From positions 1,612,001-1,676,000 of the forward strand of contig JAKJHU010000075.1 in the NCBI GenBank assembly GCA_022316685.1: DNA of 64,000 nt. The letters run 5' to 3'. The notes beneath the pieces were generated by a model. It had not been told where the DNA came from. It made no database searches and saw nothing but the letters and a program-made list of their open reading frames with translations. Positions 1-11,886 of the stretch are shown piece by piece. A program made the translations under genes and the position numbers. Within the stretch, counting starts at the first letter, position 1; the number at the start of each line of letters is the position of its first letter. The stretch comes from Progne subis subis. Its lineage: Eukaryota; Chordata; Aves; Passeriformes; Hirundinidae.

Positions 1-1321
1 ACCTTAAATGTAGCCCTGATCAGGCTCTTGTCCTGCCCAAGGTGTATCCTAGAGGGCTTTCAATAAATATCTACTTTATTCTACAGCTCTGTCTAGGCAT
101 TAGTGAAGGCAGAACTTTTGAAAAACTCAGGCTTGGCAGCTTCAACTGGAAAAGCTTTACTGCTGCCATAATGCCCTGGAAGAATGACAGAGAAAATGTA
201 GGCTGTCAAAAATTAAAAATAATAATAATGTAAACAAGCTGATTAAATTCTGTAACGTCTTCAACTTCATGACTCTAAGTTGGCTTATGTCCCCTCAAAA
301 TGAATGGTTTCTACAAGCTCGGCGAAGGAAATTAGAGCTGGCTAACGGAAAAATCCCAAGCAGTTTACAGTAAAATAAAGCATAAACATCTAAAGAGAAA
401 TTATTGCTTTATTTTATGCATCTGGTCTACTGTTTTGGTGATCTACCTCATTATTTCATGGGGTAAGATATGATAAGTGATTACAGGCAATGCTTTACAG
501 AATGCAGGCAATTTTTTCCTACCTAGTTATCTGATCCTGTTTAAAGCAGATTTGAATGATGCCATACCCAAAGCGTTTTCCAGGGTAATTGTATCCATCC
601 CAGTCTAAAATAAATTAAGATACAATAAGACAAAATTCCTATGCTGTCCTATTTCAAAATTTCTTAGTTGCAGTGTCCTCAAATTAAGGAAAGTATGAGG
701 AATAAAAGGTTTTTTTCAGCCACTCTTATAGCATGGGCTTATTTTCATGAAGTTTAATGGGTGTGACTCTGTATAATAAGGTAGAAGAGAGCGAGTAAAT
801 ATAAACTACTAAATATGCCACAGGTTATCATTTTCAGATATGTGAGCTTAAAAGAGGCACAGGATATTTTGGGTCTATATCCTTTGCCAAAACTTTTGTC
901 AGGTTGGAAAGCTTAATCTTCTCTGAGGTGTTCCAAAGTACCTATGAAATGTCAATGCCATGCCTGCCTCTGCAAGCCCAGATTCAGCTGGAGAGCTGTC
1001 TTTGGTGTCACATGTAACATGCTTGATAAGCCCTGTGGAGGACAACATAATGAAAACACATGGTCACAGGTTTGCCTGGGATCCTTGAGGTTCAGAGGAG
1101 CTCTGTTGTAGGAGGACACCTGAGCCAGTACAGGTGCAGACAGGCAGCTGGCCTTATTGTCTAAGGTAAGAGGATGTCGTACTCTGAACACGTCAAAATG
1201 GAGTATGTGTACCCACGGCAGTGGAATAAAGGAAAGGAAACTTCTATTTTCCTCAGGTAAATGTGGGGGGAATCATCCCTGAAAGAAATCTATGCAAGTC
1301 TTGAGCAATATCATTATTTCA
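1..1321. other. unique AT-rich DNA, no gene seen
   Basis: Both strands hold only short, low-complexity open frames with no recognisable domain. There is no CpG cluster, tRNA-like fold or repeat end that I can identify. Read as intergenic or intronic sequence. Confidence 0.6.
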
Positions 1322-1377
1322 GGATCATAGAATCACAGAATATTCTGAGTTAGAAGGGACCCAAGGGGACCATTGTA
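1322..1377 (-). mobile_element. CR1 LINE 3' end scrap (antisense)
   Basis: The + strand reads ATCATAGAATCACAGAATA followed by a TTAGAAGGGACC-type block. This is the reverse complement of the typical avian CR1 3' end. Only about 55 bp is recognisable before the similarity fades, so this is an old, very short 5'-truncated copy. Confidence 0.6.
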
Positions 1378-4300
1378 ACAGCAGAAGAGGTGAGGCAGAA
1401 TAGAAATGTACCTACAGATTTACACCAACCTATTGAACACAATTCTAGAGACTCACACCAGTGCTGCAGAAGTGCACACTTTGCTGTTAAAAGAGAATGA
1501 TAGATTTACTGCTTTGGAGAACTTGAATCAGAGCAGAACATGATGCAATGAACTGAAATGGCTTGTGAAATTGTCAGTCATGTTTTCTTCCAATACCATG
1601 AATAAACAAGGTGTCTCCTCTCTCACAGGCAGGAGAACAACTGAGAAGGGTAGAAATATTCCAGTAAGAATCAAAGCAGCAGAGAGACTTCAATGAGTTC
1701 AGTCCCCTATCATTGCTTGCAGTCACATCTTGTAACCCCATAGGTTTATAATTGATCGAGCCCTATTTTTCAGCTAATTAGATTTTTTTTGCCTTAATGC
1801 CTCCAAGTAGAAAGTTATTATGAATCTTCACTGTAATAATGTCTAGAAGTCTTCTAATTATCACTATAAGCTTCTTTATAGCCAGGTTATCTAAGTTCTT
1901 TAACCCAAATAGAACTCCTCTCCACCATGGGATTTCCTTGGTTAATACATTTATAAAGACAAACCACAGTTCTTTTCATACATTAATGGGAACACAAACA
2001 AACCAAGTCATTTGCTCATTTGTTTTCTTACTATTTACACATGCTATTCTTAACAAGTGGGAGTGGGAATGTGAGAGGTGGGGATCTGGGGACACAGTCT
2101 GCTTTAAACTTGATATGAGTCACAAGGTTAAACCTCTGCTCATCACTCAGAAGAGAAGTACCCCTGGGATCCTCCCTTTCTAAACTTGTAGAGTTATATA
2201 GTTCAGACAAAACTCTGATCTCCAATTGACTGAATTGCACTAGATGCCTTTGATATAAATATTGCCTTTGATATAAATCAACAATGAGCCAGCCAGTGTT
2301 ACTGTCATTTTAAACTCATGGGAATGAGTTTTTATAAATGTACAGTACTTTTTGTCATGGATTTAATTTCTCAGTTGAGTTTGTTTGATCCTCATTTAAT
2401 TGCAATAATAGAGTGAATAGAAACCTGAACTGTCCTTCCTATTCAGTGTTTAAAGCATTTGTATAATTTCAAGCACATAAGACACAGTGTCATATTGTTA
2501 ACATATGCTCTTACAAATTCTTTGAAAACCAACCTAAGTGGCAATGTTTAGACATTATTTACATAGCAACAACCTTTGATATAACAAAATACACTGAAAG
2601 ATGAAAGGAAATAAAATCAAATTATAAGTACAATACAAAATGAACATGAGTTCACCACAATAGGTGAACTCTGGGGCAGTTATTTAGAATAATGAGAGTT
2701 TCTACAGCAGCAGCAATTTTCAAATCAAGGCTGCATGCTCTTCTGAAATGTATGCATCATCTTAGAGAAGCAATTAACTCAGTGAAATATTTAGGTTACA
2801 CTAGGTGTTCACAGTAATTCTGTCTGTCAATAATTTTTTTTAATTACTTGATATGTCGCAGGTTATGTACATTTTGAATATCATTCAGATTGCTCTAAGC
2901 TAGAGCTACAAAATTGAGGTAACTGTTGCAGTGGGTTGAAACTGGTAGCTAGCTACTCTAATAAGTCAGAGTGGCATAAAGAAAGGCTGATAACAAATAT
3001 GAAATAGATAGGCATTCTTTTAATGACCATTTTCCCCTTAGGATTAACAATTTCTCTGGAATAATCAATACAGTAGGTAAGAAATTCACTGTTATGGGTG
3101 GCTACGGGAACTGTTAACACTTAGAAGACCAGCTCCGATTTGTGCTCAAAGGAGCAATTCCTGGAACAGAAAATCCTTTTGAAACCTCTCCATCGGTGTC
3201 AAGGATGCTGGGAGATGCTGACTGGAACCTTTCTACTACACAAATTTGGACCAAAATGCCAGTAAAGTGACATGTTTATATTGATTACAAACACACCCCC
3301 AGTACACCCTGACCTGCCCTTTTACATTCAATGTAAACAAAGTATTGCTGCATTTTAAGGAAGATTCATTCCAAGAAAACACATGGTAGTTCTAAGCAGA
3401 TGTTACCCTTCAGTCACCAAAGCAATTGTAGAAACAATTTGGAGGAAGCCTCTGGAGCCACTTAGCTCAAATAGCTGGGCCACTGTCAGTAATTAGACCT
3501 GGCATCCTCACATCCCTCTGGAGAGAGATTTACCACAATGTCTCTATGCACCCGTTCCAGCACTGTACTGCCCTCCTGCACTTTTCATACATCCTGCCTG
3601 CCAGAGTTTTCCAACGTCCAAACTAAGCTCCCACTCTCTGGATGTTGCCTTCTGTTTTAACTTAAATTAAGAGGACTTAGGTCCATCATCTTTGTAACTA
3701 CCTTTCTTCAAAAGGATTGCCCTTTTGGCAAGGTTTGGTTTGTTCTGTACTTACAGTCATATAACTTTCTCTACCTGTTTATTGTCTCCCACAAATCAGT
3801 TATGTTCCCTGACAATTCTACATTCCAAAATCTATGGCCATTTTAGTATTTTCTTATAAAGAAAAACATCATATTTATCTTTATATTGTAACATTTCTAA
3901 GATGTAATTCTCCATTTTGCTTGACTTATGAAGCATTTGAAGGAATTATTCAAAGTTCACTGAAATCTTGTGGGAAATTTCTCAAAAACACTAGTTTCAT
4001 TTCAGCTTCAGGAGATTCAGATCTTCTCCAATGTACTGATCATTCCAGAACTAAAAGTGCAGCATGACTTCACACCAGTGAAGTTCCCTACGTTTACAGT
4101 GTGAGGCTTAGTAGCACAAACTAGAGTTAGGGTAAAGAGGTCTTGCTCCTCTGTCCAACTCAGTGAATACGGACCTTTTCTTTTTCTCAAACAAGTATAG
4201 GATGGACTGAAGGGGAGTAAGATATGGCAAATTTTCTTTTTAACATAATGGTGATTGACTTTTTGACAAATAGTATTAGCAAGTTCCATGTTTCTCTTCT

Positions 4301-5775
4301 GCAAGAAACGGAGAGAGGAACATAAGAAAATTTTTACTAAGTGTTACTCGATGTACAAGGTACATTCTTTTGAAGTATCAGTGCTCTTTTAGAGCATCTG
4401 CTCTTCAAAGGGAAAAATGACAACTGATTTGAACAGGAAACCTTAAGCCCTAAGCATAATAGATAAAGAATGTGAATGCCTTTTGATGTAACCAGAAGTC
4501 TTTGATGTATTTATAAAATCTTGCAACTCATCTGGTATTTTCAGCCAGTTAATATATGAATTAAAATAATTAGTTATAACTAACACATTTTACAATGTTT
4601 TAAAGCTGTTCTCCTCTATCTTCCTTTTTCTTCTCTTGCTGCTACTTTTGGAAGCCATATCACTGGTTTCTATAGTCAAAGGCAGATGTGCTGATACAAA
4701 AATGCCTAATGACACAAATAAAACTTCCTTAATACAAATGGAAATTAAAAGCAGAGTCTGTGCTGGATAAGGAAAACCAGGCTGTTGCTACACGGCTGGT
4801 TTCGTTTATAAAGTTGACATTTCCCTTGCTTAGCTGAGAAGGAGCCAAACTGTACTTTCATTTCATAACACGATTCTATAATCCACACTAGTTCCACTGA
4901 GATCAGTGAATTTATTCTCAGTTTATCTCTTGGGGAGCAGTATTTGGTCTTCATTAGAACAGGATTTCATTTGCCACCTTATAGGATTAATGTGTTGGAA
5001 ATATTTAAGACACACCTATACTGAAGTACTCATTTTGTAGAGGTACCAGTTACATCTTCTTATTACTTTCCAGTGACTGCTTTCTATGAAGAAAAAAAAA
5101 AAATCTTCCTCTGGCTTTTGGGAGTTTTGTTGAACCAGACCTCTTCACTGCTCCTGTCCCGCAAGCTGAGATTAGTATCTTTCCCAAAGCCCTGGTTTAA
5201 TAGTTCCAAACTTGTCCGGCACTCTCATTTAATAAAAAAAATAGTGGTACTCAGAAATTTTCAAGAGAGCTCTTTTGCCTCTCTGGCCACTTACGACTTT
5301 ATTTTTCACAATAAAATCAGTTGTTTTCAAATCAGCAGAGTGTAATTGCATGTGGTAAGGGAACATTCACATCTCCTCTGCTATAATGAATGTGTCCCAG
5401 GGCTATGCTATCTATCTGCCCTTTCAAACTGCCTGTTTAATTTCCCTCACAGCAACCCTGCACCTGCTGCTCATTTCACCATGGGGACACATCAGCAATT
5501 TTTCTAATAATATTCATGCATCTGTCCTGCACACTTCCTTACAGGAATATCTCTGTTACTTTCCTTCAATCAACCTACCTTTGTTTCTGTGACCTTTTAT
5601 GAATAACTAGGGACTTAGTGCTATGTGAAATTTTATCATGAGTGCCACCTGGTCTTCAGACTTGTCTACACAACCAAATAGCACATATGACAAACCAAAC
5701 ATTGAAAATATGAGAAAGTCTCCCGGTATTCAGTTCATCTATTTTATACTGTCAAAAAAGGTTTTCCTTGTAAAA
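1378..5775. other. unique DNA, no gene seen
   Basis: About 4.4 kb of AT-rich sequence with no supported gene. Small structures only: a 16-bp perfect direct repeat (TGCCTTTGATATAAAT at 2245-2260 and 2263-2278, separated by 2 bp) and an A13-type tract near 5089. Open frames of 60-114 codons (for example 1839-2183) have no domain, no codon-composition signal and no splice context that I would trust. Confidence 0.55.
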
Positions 5776-7238
5776 TTATAGAATCATAGAATACAATCAT
5801 TAGGTTCATCAATTCTTAGGTTCTCTAAGATCGTCGAGCCCAACCTTTGACCAAACACTAGTATCAACTAAATCACAGCACTAAGTGTCACATCCAGTCG
5901 TTTCTTGAACACTTTCAGAGATGCTGACTCCACCATATCTCTGGGCAGTTCCGATGATTAACCACAGTTCCAGTGAAGAAATTTTTTCCTAATATCTAAT
6001 CTAAACCCCCCCTGTCATAGCCTGAGCTGTTTCTTCTTGTCCTGTCTCCTGTTGCCTGGGAGAAGATGCCGACCCCCATCTTGCTCTTACCTCCTTTTGG
6101 GTGGTTGTAGAGTGATAAGGTCACCGCTGAGCAACCCCAGATGTCTCAGCTGCTCTCCTCCTCACAGGACTTGTGTTTCAGACCCTTCACCAGCTCCATT
6201 GTCCTTCTCTGGACACTCTCCAGCACCTCAACGTTTTTCTTGTCCTGAGGGGCTCAGAATTGGACACAGGACTCAAAGTACAGCCTTGCCAGTTCTGAGT
6301 ACAGGTAGACAGTCACTGGCCCTGGTCGTGGTGACCGCACTGTTTTAGGCCAGGATGCTGTCAGCCTTCTTGACCACACTTGTGGCTCATGTTCAGCTGC
6401 TTGTCAACCAGCACCCCCATGTCCTTTCTGCTGGGCAGCTTTCCAGCCAGTCTTCCCCAGCCTATAGCTATACATGGAGTTATTGTGACCAAAGTGCACG
6501 ACCCGTCACTTTGCCTTATGCAATTGGTCTTGGCCTAGTTTTTAACCCAGCAAAGAATGCACTTATCCACAGGCTGCAGATTTCTCAAGGAGAATGTCCT
6601 GAGAGACAGTATTTAAGGCTTTATTGAAGTCCATCAACAGCCTTCCTTCATCCACTAGGTAGATCATGTCATAAAAGAAGATATAAGTCAAGCCTTTCCT
6701 GGAGAATGTGCCTTTCCAAAATCTGCTGGCTGGACTTGATCCCCTGGTTGTCTCATACATCCCATCTGATGGCACTCAGGATGAGCTGCTCCATAATCTT
6801 CCCCTCACCGAGATCAGGCTGACAGCCCTGTAATCACCCAGGTCTTTCTTCTCACTCTTCTTGTGGATGGTTGTCACAACCTCCAGTCATCTGGGACCTC
6901 CCCAGTGAGCCAGGACTGACAATAAATGATGGAGAGTGACTTGGCAAGTTGCTCTCCCACTCCCTCAATACCCTCAGGTGGATCCCATCAGGCCCCACAG
7001 ATTTCTGAGTGTCTAAGTGGCTCAGTAGGTCACTAACTATATCCTTCTGGATTACAGGGGGTCTATTCTGCTCCCCATCCCTGTCTACCAGCCCTGAGGA
7101 TAACCTGTCTGTCTGTTAAAGATTGAGATAAAGAAGGCAGGAAGTACTTCAGTCTTTTCCTCATCCTGGGTTACATTTCCCTGGGTAACCAATAAAGGAG
7201 GGAGATTTTCCTTCACCCTCTTTTTGTTGTTCATGTAT

Positions 7239-7487
7239 TTATAAAAAGTTTTTATTATCTTTCACAGCAGTGGCTATACTGAGTCCTAGCTGAGCTTTCC
7301 CCTTTCTAATTTTCTCTCTACATGACTCAACAACATCATTGTATTCTTCTTCAGTTGTCTGCTCTGTCTTCCAGATGTCATAAACCCTTTCTTTTCTCCT
7401 GAGTCCTAAGAAAGTTCCCTGTTCATCCAGGCCTGTCCTTCCCTGCCAGCTCACCTTCCAGCACATAGGGATGACCTGCTCCTGCAT
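7239..7487 (-). pseudogene. CR1 ORF2 inter-domain fragment
   Basis: An 82-codon minus-strand stretch lies between the endonuclease fragment and the RT fragment. It carries the charged EEEYNDVVESCREKIRKGKAQ segment typical of the CR1 linker before the reverse transcriptase. It is part of the same broken copy, with no evidence of independent function. Confidence 0.6.
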
Positions 7488-7946
7488 CTATAAGATTCCC
7501 ATCTCATATTATGTCCAGCCTTCCTGGACCCCTTTGTTTTTAACATCTGTTTCCCAAGGGAGTCTGACCCAGTGTTCTGAGTATGTCACAGGCCACCCTC
7601 CAGAAGTCCAAGCCCCTTCCTTACTTCACCAAGAACTGAAAACTTTATGAGCTTATGTCTCTATGCCCAAGATGGCCTCTGACCACCAGGTCTGCCACTT
7701 CTCTGCACTTCTCTGTTTGTAAACAGCAGGTCTAGAAGGACACCACTCCTGGTAGACTTGCTTACCAGCTGGGTAAGGAATTTACCTTCCACACACTCCA
7801 GGAATCTACTAGACCGTCTCCTTCCTGCTGAGCTGAGTTTCTAGCAGACATCCAGCAAGTTAAAGTCTCCCACAACAGTGGCTAGCAACAGCAAAATGGA
7901 ACACTTTTAAAATCTTCATCTGCCCCCTCATCCTCACTGGGACTTT

Positions 7947-8252
7947 CTAACAGACTCGCACCAGGAGGTTTTCCTTTCCCCTGATCCTTACCCACAGGCA
8001 CTCAACCTTGTCATCACCATCCTGGAGTTCTATACAGTCCAAACACTCCCTATTGTACAGAGCCAACCCACTGCCTCTCCTTTCATCCCTGTCCCTTCTG
8101 GAGAGCTTATAACCATCCATTGCAGCATTCCAGACATGCGAGTCATCCCACACATTTCCGTGATGCTGACTACTTCCTACCTTTCCCACTGCACAATGGT
8201 CTCCAGCTCCTCCTGTTTGTTTCCCATTCTGAGTGCTTTGGTGCGGATGCAC
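7947..8252 (-). pseudogene. CR1 ORF2 endonuclease fragment
   Basis: This 101-codon open stretch on the minus strand reads as part of the apurinic-like (EEP-fold) endonuclease of CR1 ORF2. Visible blocks are DDSHVWNAAMDGYKLSRRDR, a glycine-rich stretch leading into ALYNRECLDC, and VECLWVRIRG near its end. In an active element this domain nicks target DNA to prime reverse transcription. Here it is an isolated fragment inside a decayed copy, bounded by stops. Family assignment is from recalled CR1 motifs, not a search. Confidence 0.75.
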
Positions 8253-9165
8253 TTCAGCTGGGCTATCAGTTTCACCCCCAACACCAGCATGCTACCTCTC
8301 GGCTCATCTCCTGGTCTTATCCCCTTTCTCCTTCAAACCTAGTTTAAAGCCCTCTCAAACAGTCCTGACAACTCATGGGCTACATTCCTTTTCTCCCTAT
8401 TAGACAGGAGAACCCCAACTGCCTCCAGCAGGCCTGGTGCCTTGTTAACCAACCCTTGATTAAAAAAGCCAAAATTCCACACATGACACCATCCTTTAAA
8501 CCACCTGTGATCAGGTGGGTTCTCTTGTTCATTTCAGCATTCTTATCTGCTACAGAAGGGTTTGTGGAACAGATTACGTGTACTCCTGTCCCTTCAACCA
8601 GTCCTCTCAGTGCCACGGAGTAGTTTCTAATTGTCCCAGGACTTCTCTCTCAACCTCATCACTACTGACCTGGACAACCAGAAGTGGGTAATAGTCAGAG
8701 AACCAAATCAGTCCAGGGAGCCTCCTAAAAGTATCTCTTACCTGAGATCCAGGAATGCAGGAGACTTCCCTGTGCAATAGGTCTGGTTGGCATAGGCAAC
8801 ACTCAGTTCCCCTCAAAAGGGATTCGCCTACAGCTACCCTTCTTTCTTAACAGAGATTGTTGTAAAAACAGCCTGTGTTTGACTGACTTGCTCTGGGCAA
8901 GCCCCCCAGGGAGACCTTCCTGACCCTCGAGTTCCAGAGCCTCATAGAAACTCCATAAGGGTACCTGGGAAGAGGAGGGAGTTTGGGAAGGGATCCTCCT
9001 GCGACCCCAAGCAGGGACCCCTGTTTCCACTCCCCCTACTCCCTATCAAATTTTCCACTCCCCTCCTCCTGCCTGATGTCCAGAGGGTCAGGTTTCCTCT
9101 GACTCTTGCTGAGCTTCCATCCACTGCATTTCTTTCAAGAGAAGAAGGGTGTGATTCCACCAGTC

Positions 9166-9756
9166 TATTGGTCTCTCATATGTGGTTTAGGAAAAAATGT
9201 CAACAAAATGCTCTTTCTGCTTCACGCTTCTCTATTACTGTCCTCTCATCACCTCTTTTTTTGAAGGTTAGTGCAATTTGCCCAGATGACTTATCTTTCT
9301 TTACTGCTGAATAATGTTCCTGCTCTTTTTCTTGATTTCTTTTGTTAGAATTACACAGATGATGTCACCATGGCTCTTTTCCAGTGATGTACTGGACAAT
9401 GTGGAGGCTGAATTCAGCCTGGGATTAAGACCTGTGAATTGAGGTGATTATGTTTGAGCTATAGAAAAAACATTAGTTGCTAACCTCAGCCCAAAGGTAG
9501 GTGCCTCATGTCAATTGAGACACACCAGGGAATGTGTCATAACCATAAAGGAACAGCAGGCATGACTCAGATGCCATGGGAAAACTTCTGGAGAAGCTGG
9601 TCAAAGCAGAAGGCCCTACAACATTTAAAATAATGTTTAAATATTTACCCAGAGACAATTGCATGCATGTTGCTAATGCTATTTCTTTTTTGATGCCCTA
9701 ATCTGATAGGCATCCTGCCATGTATCAGTCAGAAGGGGTCAGTCCAACATACTTTC
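9166..9756. other. unique spacer between two CR1 copies
   Basis: About 590 bp of ordinary AT-rich DNA with no open frame of note. The upstream boundary is uncertain because the CR1 5' end is decayed. Confidence 0.5.
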
Positions 9757-9935
9757 ACAGAATCACAGAATCACAGAATCACCAGGTTGGAAGAGACCTT
9801 CAAGATCATCAAGTCCAACCCACGCCCTAACACCTCAATTAAATCATGGCATCAAGTGCCACATCCAGTCATTTTTAAGCATGTCCAGGGATGGTGGCTC
9901 CACCACCTCCCTGAGCAGACTATTCCAAAAATTTA

Positions 9936-10454
9936 TCATTCTTTTCGTGAAAAACTTTTTCCCAATGTCCAACTTATATTTCCCATGCCACAGGCTGAGA
10001 CTGTGTCCTCTTGTCCTGTTAGTACTGCCTGGAGAAAGAGACCAACCCCCAGCTGGCTACAACCACCCTTCAGGAAGTTGTGGAGAGGGATAAGGTCACA
10101 CCTCTGAGTCTCCTTTTCTCCAGGTTGAACAATCCCAGCTCCCTCAGTCGTTCTTCCTATGACTTGTGCTCCAAGTCCCTCACCAGCCTCATTGCCTCCT
10201 CTGGGTGTGCTCAAGTGTCTCAATGTCCTTCCTAAACTGAGGGGACAGAGCTGGACACAGCACTCGAGTTGTGGCCTGACCAGTGCTGAGTACAGGGGAA
10301 GAATGACCTCCCTGCTCCTGCTGCCACACCGTTCCTGATCCAGGCCAGGATGCCATTGGCCCTCTTGGCCACCTGGGCACACTGCTGGCTCATGTTCAGC
10401 TGCTGTCACCAGCACCCCCAGGTCCCTTTCCTCCAGGGCACTGTCCAGCCACAC
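9936..10454 (-). pseudogene. CR1 ORF2 C-terminal fragment
   Basis: A 172-codon minus-strand frame covering the region after the RT core. Recognisable blocks are EERDLGVLV near the start, LYSALVRPQLECCVQ in the middle, and the 3' part running into the non-coding tail. Some segments look frame-shifted relative to normal CR1. Non-functional remnant. Confidence 0.7.
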
Positions 10455-10505
10455 CGTCCCCAGCCTATGACACTGCAGGGGGTTATTGTGGCCAAAGTGC
10501 AGGGC

Positions 10506-10709
10506 TCAGCACTTGGACTTATTAAACTTCATCTTGTTAGACTCTGCCCATCCATCCAACTGGTCCAGATCTTTTTGCAGAGCTATCCTACCTTCCAACA
10601 GATCGACACACACTCCCAGCTTAGTGTCATCCACAAATTTACTAATCAAAGATTCAACACTCTCATCCATGTCATCAATAAAATTATTGAACAGAACTGG
10701 CCCCAGCAC
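10506..10709 (-). pseudogene. CR1 reverse transcriptase fragment
   Basis: A 67-codon minus-strand stretch starting near [14 protein letters not shown] and containing FVDDTKLG, the CR1 version of the RT box with the catalytic aspartate pair (the usual small residue before DD is V). It ends near [14 protein letters not shown]. It is a fragment of a dead copy, and continues in another frame into the 10454-9936 segment. Confidence 0.75.
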
Positions 10710-10967
10710 AGACCCTGAGGGACACCACTGGTGAGTGGCTGCCAGCTGGGTGCAGCACCGTTCACCACCACTCTCTGGGTCCAGCCATCCAGCCAGTATA
10801 TTCAGCCTTTATTCAGACAAGAACTACTCTATTGGTGGGTGGGCTTTTGCCTGAACAGGGCCCCTTGGGTTGAATTTCTAAGCATGCGTCGATTATTTTT
10901 TATGCATGATGCGCTTTAAATATTGTTTAGAATATCTTCTTTTAAAAACACTTAGTCACTTTTCCTA

Positions 10968-11034
10968 AAACAAACAAACAAACAAAAAACCCACAAAAAA
11001 TAACCAATCAAACAAAAATTAACAAAACCTAGTG
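10968..11034. repeat. CAAA-rich simple repeat
   Basis: Irregular A-rich tract built of CAAA, CAAAAA and CCACAAAAA units on the + strand. One of eight such tracts in the window. Confidence 0.7.
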
Positions 11035-11837
11035 AAATCTGCCAGATTTGAAGGTTTTTGTTTCCATTCTCTTACAGTAACTTTCAATTTTTGTAATTCT
11101 AGCACATAGGTTTCTTTCTATTTTCCTTTGAATTGCTCCCAGATACATAAAAGGCCCTATTTTCGCTTTTCTTGAATATGTGGCATCAGCACAGATTTTG
11201 CTCAGCAGTTTCACTAGGTCTTATAATCACACATTTTGTGTGGAAATTCTGCATCATTATAGATCAGATCTCTGCTGTGATCAGAGAATCAACACAACTC
11301 ATATGCATAAGAAGGGCGGTATCCAAGAACTGAGTGGTGCACGACAGTTCAGCTGATTCTTTTCAGACCTGGCTTGGACCCTTCCATTGCAGCTGGCCTC
11401 TTGCCTTCAGCTTGTGTTAGAAAAGGTTCTGATGCTCCTTGACTGCAGAGAACGATCTAAAACAAGTCTTCCAAACTGGTGGCTATCACACTGCATTAAG
11501 AAGCTTTCTCCCAGTTTGTACCATTTCAATAGCAAATAATAGTAACTGAGAAACAGAAGCTGCAACAGACTCATTCAAATTGCTCAGATCACCCATCCTC
11601 TATTTCTACCCACTCAGCAAGAACAAGACTTCATGGATTATGGATTGTTACAGGAGCTTGTGCTCTGGAGTCTCTGCTTGACTTCATAACACATGAGGTT
11701 GAGAAGCTAATGGATAAGGTCGAAATGTTTGTGTTTTACTCTGGGAGACTTTTGGGGGTTTTTTGACCTTACAAGATTAAAGAGTCATGGTCTTTGACTT
11801 CTGATTTTTACAGGAAAACCTTCTCTCTCCGGGATTA

Positions 11838-11886
11838 AAAAACAAAACAAAACAAAAACCAACCAAACAAAAAACAAACACACAAA
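11838..11886. repeat. CAAAA-rich simple repeat
   Basis: Short irregular run of AACAAAAC and CCAAC units on the + strand. Confidence 0.7.

Larger units (their letters stand above)
5776..9165 (-). mobile_element. long, decayed CR1 LINE (antisense), ORF2 remnants
   Basis: The 3' end of the element lies at the low coordinate (ATAGAATCATAGAATAC) and sequence typical of CR1 runs for about 3.4 kb towards higher coordinates. Read on the minus strand, ORF2 pieces appear in the expected order: endonuclease fragments (about 8816-7947, including DGYKLSRRDRDERRGSG and VECLWVRIRG), a linker piece (7487-7239), a reverse-transcriptase piece (about 7100-6550), then the 3' part. Frames are broken by stops and shifts, so it cannot move. 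Compared with the neighbouring copy at 9757, roughly 250-300 bp of RT-coding sequence seems to be missing near 6540. The 5' limit is approximate, because similarity fades near 9165. Confidence 0.85.
9757..10815 (-). mobile_element. CR1 LINE, 5'-truncated (antisense)
   Basis: The 3' end is clear: three tandem copies of the 8-9 bp CR1 tail unit (CACAGAAT) at 9757-9781, then CAGGTTGGAAGAGACC. The body runs about 1.05 kb. Minus-strand translation gives two ORF2 pieces: 10709-10506 with the RT catalytic-region block FVDDTKLG, and 10454-9936 covering the C-terminal part of ORF2. The copy is interrupted by frame changes and stops early, as usual for 5'-truncated LINE insertions. The high-coordinate limit fades near 10.8 kb. 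Confidence 0.85.

Noticed and set aside
9936..10454. 172-codon minus-strand frame as a host gene
   Set aside because: It is the C-terminal part of CR1 ORF2 within a recognisable CR1 copy.
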